The notes beneath the pieces were generated by a model. The model had not been told where the DNA came from, did no database searches, and worked only from the letters and a program-made list of their open reading frames with translations. Shown here in pieces: positions 4,187 through 6,809 of a stretch of 6,809 nt of DNA. This DNA comes from JAGXTF01 sp040376005 (lineage in GTDB: Bacteria; Bacteroidota; Bacteroidia; NS11-12g; UBA955): contig JBEIRK010000130.1 in the NCBI GenBank assembly GCA_040376005.1, positions 1 to 6,809 on the forward strand, read 5' to 3'. Position 1 is the stretch's first letter, and each line of letters starts with the position of its first letter. The position numbers and the translations under genes were made by a program.

Positions 4187-6809
4187 TTAAAGCTTCACGA
4201 TTTTTATCGCTTTCTTACTCTCTCCATTAATAACCAAAACATAATAAACACCATCGTTATACTTTTCAAGGTTTATTATAAAGTCAGCATTTGAATTTGT
4301 ATTGCTACTAAATAATATCTTACCAGTATAATCCATAACTGAAATTTGAGCATCTTTCGGTGAATTAAGGATAAAAACTCCGCTGGAAGGGTTTGGTTTA
4401 ATTGTTAAACCTGCATCTTCTATTACATTGTTTATAGATGAGCTGTTTATTAATATAGAGGTCAAGCTTTCACCACTAAAACAGTACTGATTCTGTTTTT
4501 CGTAAACTTTTAATTTCCCATCCACTGCACCCCATTTAACTGAAACTGCTTTGGTTCCATTTCCGGATTCAATATTTCCATCTACCGCAGTCCAGAAATA
4601 TTGATTTCCTTGAACGCCACTTACAGAATATGAATTTGTTGAATTTGGAAGCACACTTAAAGGTCCAGATATTACAGGGGTTGGCAAAGACTGCGCCTTA
4701 AACATTTCATTGCGGGCTATAACCAGTGTATGGCTTTTGTTAAAAAATACTGATTTTCCAGTAACATCTTTTTGTTGTACTGCTTGTGCATTTGGCTCTT
4801 GAATAGATAAAAACATGTATTTATAATCTGGAGTAAATGTCATTCCTGTTGGCTCGCTGCCAGCTGGTGATACCATAAATAGTTCCACTTTAGGATTGGT
4901 CTGTGTATGGTCCGGACGTAATAACCAAATATGATTTCTGCCACCATCTTGCAATACCCAAAGATTTCCTTTATCATCGAATGTCAGGTTATCGTTTCCT
5001 CCACCCCAATCTTCAGCAACAATTCCACCGCCATAATTTACCAAATATGTTTCGCCACCAGCAAAGGTGCTGAAATTAGATATTGTGGAGCCATTGTCCT
5101 TGAATTTATAAACCCTTCCTACACCTTTGGCTGTGAAATAAAGATCCCCGTTAAGAGGATTAACTTCGACATCTTCCACACCATTAAACTTAGTGGCACC
5201 CAAAGCTAATGCAGTATTTTTAACGTTGTTTCTTTCCGCTTTGGTAGCGTTTGGAATCAAAATCCAAGTTGCCGTTGTTCCTGTAGGATCGCCACTCGCA
5301 TTCAAGGGTTGATCCAATTTTAAAGCATATAATTTTCCAGCAGACAAATTGGCTTTTTTATCAGCAACAAATTTATAAACACTGCCATCAGCTTCATCTT
5401 CTCCATAATAAGAGGTAATACTATCATTTAAAAATGCAACATTCTCATGGCTCATTCTACCCATAGCCCAACATTTTTCAGGAATTCCATTGCCGTATTG
5501 TTTTACTTTTCGGGTAACTGGATCTATCTCAATATTCCATCCAATATCTTCATAACCATCGCTGTTTAAATCACCTGCTGGTGCATCTTCCTCGCAAGTC
5601 ACAACAGTGCCCCAAGGGGTAATTCCTCCAGAACAATTTCTTGCCGTTTTCACGAGTGGACCAGAAAAATCAACAGCATGAACCGAATCAACAACCCAGC
5701 TACCTGTTTGACAATTGAATTGTGTGTTTAAAATAGAGACGCCACCTGGAGTAAGTTCATGATTTAATGCTACATAGCCCTTTTTAGAATTGCCTTTATC
5801 TGCCACATATCCTGTAAAATCAAAATTACTTGGAACCAGGCCTGATTTTGAATACGCGTCACCTGTTTTTAAAATCGCCTGAAACTTATGTGTGGAAGGA
5901 ATGGATAATGTATCTCTTTGTTCTGTTGGTATCACAGATGTAAAACAAGAGATATGTCCGGCAGCATTTACACATCCCATGGCTGGATTATTTGGTCTGA
6001 ATTTGCGATTATTTAAGGCCAAATCAAATATTGCATCTGAAGATAAACTATCTGATTGATGGATTTCTACAGCAATAACATTCGTATCCGATTTTAGAGC
6101 CGATTTTGGGATATTGTATAACCAATACATCCTTTCCAAAGGAGAATTGATTTTCGACAATGCTTTGGTTCGAGAATTTACTGCACCCGTTGGCAAATTT
6201 CTGCGAACAACTTCGACACCATTCACATATACCACTGCGCCGTCGTCACACATCAATTGCAAATCCAATGTATCCGTTAATGCGCCTAAGCTTGGAATAA
6301 TAAAAGCCTTACGGAAATAATGAGTAATAAATTTATTGTTTGTTGGTCCACTTAAAAGATCTGTTGACGTAAAACCTAAATGGCCATACCCTAATGGACC
6401 TGCTCCGAAATACCAATTCGTATCATTCTTATAAATGGAGTTTTTCCAAGTTGAACCCAAATTCAAGCCACTGTCAGAATAAAGCCAATTTGACTTTTTT
6501 GCAATAGGGAAATTAGTCACAGGAATTCTTGGTTTGACAACGGCAGCGCCATCACCTCCATAATATTCTATAACCAAAAGTGGAGATTTTATTGCATCTC
6601 CATCATATGATTCAACTTCTCTGGTACCTTTTCCTACCAAATTAAATGCAATGCTATTCCCAGGCTTCCAATTGTTTCTAGCGACAATTTTTTCGATTAA
6701 CTTTGAAAGGTTTGGAGTACGTTGATCTGCTGTTGCAGCTCCGACTGTAGACCATGTCGCGCCAGAAACTGACCAATTTACAGAATCACTGGAATACGTT
6801 CTTGATGTA
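4187..6809 (-). CDS. Exported multidomain PhoX/DUF839-family phosphatase with T9SS sorting domain (5' partial)
   Basis: The frame is open to the window edge; the TTG at 6638-6640 lies inside a conserved domain and is not the start. In all, 873 residues plus stop are visible. Numbered from codon 6806-6808: 1-83, end of a DNRLRE/CBM-like beta domain (W-K-P-G-N-S-I-A-F, then G-K-G-T-R-E and L-L-V-I-E-Y); 107-270, a galactose-binding-like beta-sandwich with DDGAVVYVNGVEV (188-200) and NVIAVEIHQ near 243-251; about 307-702, the PhoX catalytic domain with ALNHE (347-351), GGITPWGTVVTCEE (394-407), GRMSHEN (450-456), GVEDVEVNP (543-551) and AGSEPTGMTFTPD (649-661); 710-768, a PKD-like domain; 798-873, a T9SS type A sorting domain starting near I-K-P-N-P-S-S-G. 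PhoX enzymes hydrolyse phosphate monoesters using an Fe/Ca cluster, and the TCEE segment belongs to that active site. I infer Sec export, then T9SS delivery to the surface or medium, with the N-terminal modules binding glycans. A different ester substrate is possible. The promoter and signal peptide lie outside the window. Confidence 0.95.
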   Translation of the reverse strand, partial: TSRTYSSDSVNWSVSGATWSTVGAATADQRTPNLSKLIEKIVARNNWKPGNSIAFNLVGKGTREVESYDGDAIKSPLLVIEYYGGDGAAVVKPRIPVTNFPIAKKSNWLYSDSGLNLGSTWKNSIYKNDTNWYFGAGPLGYGHLGFTSTDLLSGPTNNKFITHYFRKAFIIPSLGALTDTLDLQLMCDDGAVVYVNGVEVVRRNLPTGAVNSRTKALSKINSPLERMYWLYNIPKSALKSDTNVIAVEIHQSDSLSSDAIFDLALNNRKFRPNNPAMGCVNAAGHISCFTSVIPTEQRDTLSIPSTHKFQAILKTGDAYSKSGLVPSNFDFTGYVADKGNSKKGYVALNHELTPGGVSILNTQFNCQTGSWVVDSVHAVDFSGPLVKTARNCSGGITPWGTVVTCEEDAPAGDLNSDGYEDIGWNIEIDPVTRKVKQYGNGIPEKCWAMGRMSHENVAFLNDSITSYYGEDEADGSVYKFVADKKANLSAGKLYALKLDQPLNASGDPTGTTATWILIPNATKAERNNVKNTALALGATKFNGVEDVEVNPLNGDLYFTAKGVGRVYKFKDNGSTISNFSTFAGGETYLVNYGGGIVAEDWGGGNDNLTFDDKGNLWVLQDGGRNHIWLLRPDHTQTNPKVELFMVSPAGSEPTGMTFTPDYKYMFLSIQEPNAQAVQQKDVTGKSVFFNKSHTLVIARNEMFKAQSLPTPVISGPLSVLPNSTNSYSVSGVQGNQYFWTAVDGNIESGNGTKAVSVKWGAVDGKLKVYEKQNQYCFSGESLTSILINSSSINNVIEDAGLTIKPNPSSGVFILNSPKDAQISVMDYTGKILFSSNTNSNADFIINLEKYNDGVYYVLVINGESKKAIKIVKL

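Noticed and set aside
4931..6320. Plus-strand frames of 92 and 68 codons inside the phosphatase gene
   Set aside because: They are antisense shadows of conserved PhoX and beta-sandwich coding sequence.

Overview
The window reads as chromosomal DNA from a member of the Bacteroidota. The clearest sign is the large right-hand protein, which ends in a type IX secretion system (T9SS) sorting domain, a system confined to that phylum and close relatives. Supporting signs are the AT-rich intergenic DNA, the absence of strong Shine-Dalgarno sites, -7 boxes resembling TAnnTTTG, and short tandem and palindromic repeats between genes. I cannot place it below phylum level.

All three convincing genes lie on the minus strand, so transcription runs right to left. 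From the right edge they are: (1) a 5'-truncated, multidomain, exported PhoX/DUF839-family phosphatase (4187 to beyond 6809); (2) an 854-bp gene-free stretch (3333-4186) holding the phosphatase terminator, an AT-rich segment, a GC-rich hairpin-rich island and a phased ACGAAT repeat; (3) a complete P2-like cation-transporting P-type ATPase (828-3332); (4) a 298-bp gap containing what looks like the remnant of an unidentified gene (658-795); (5) a small c-type cytochrome lipoprotein (173-529); (6) a left-edge AT-rich stretch with a 7-bp tandem repeat array directly abutting the cytochrome stop codon.

The gaps between genes are wide, so each gene is probably its own transcription unit. I see no evidence that they form a pathway. 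All three are envelope functions: a surface or secreted phosphatase that could release phosphate from organic esters, an inner-membrane cation pump, and a membrane-anchored electron carrier.

No defence system, CRISPR array, intact mobile element, tRNA or rRNA was seen. The most interesting items are the modular build of the phosphatase, the unusual ion-site residues of the ATPase, the heptamer array flanked by two copies of the cytochrome's last codons plus stop, and the hairpin island between the phosphatase and ATPase genes.
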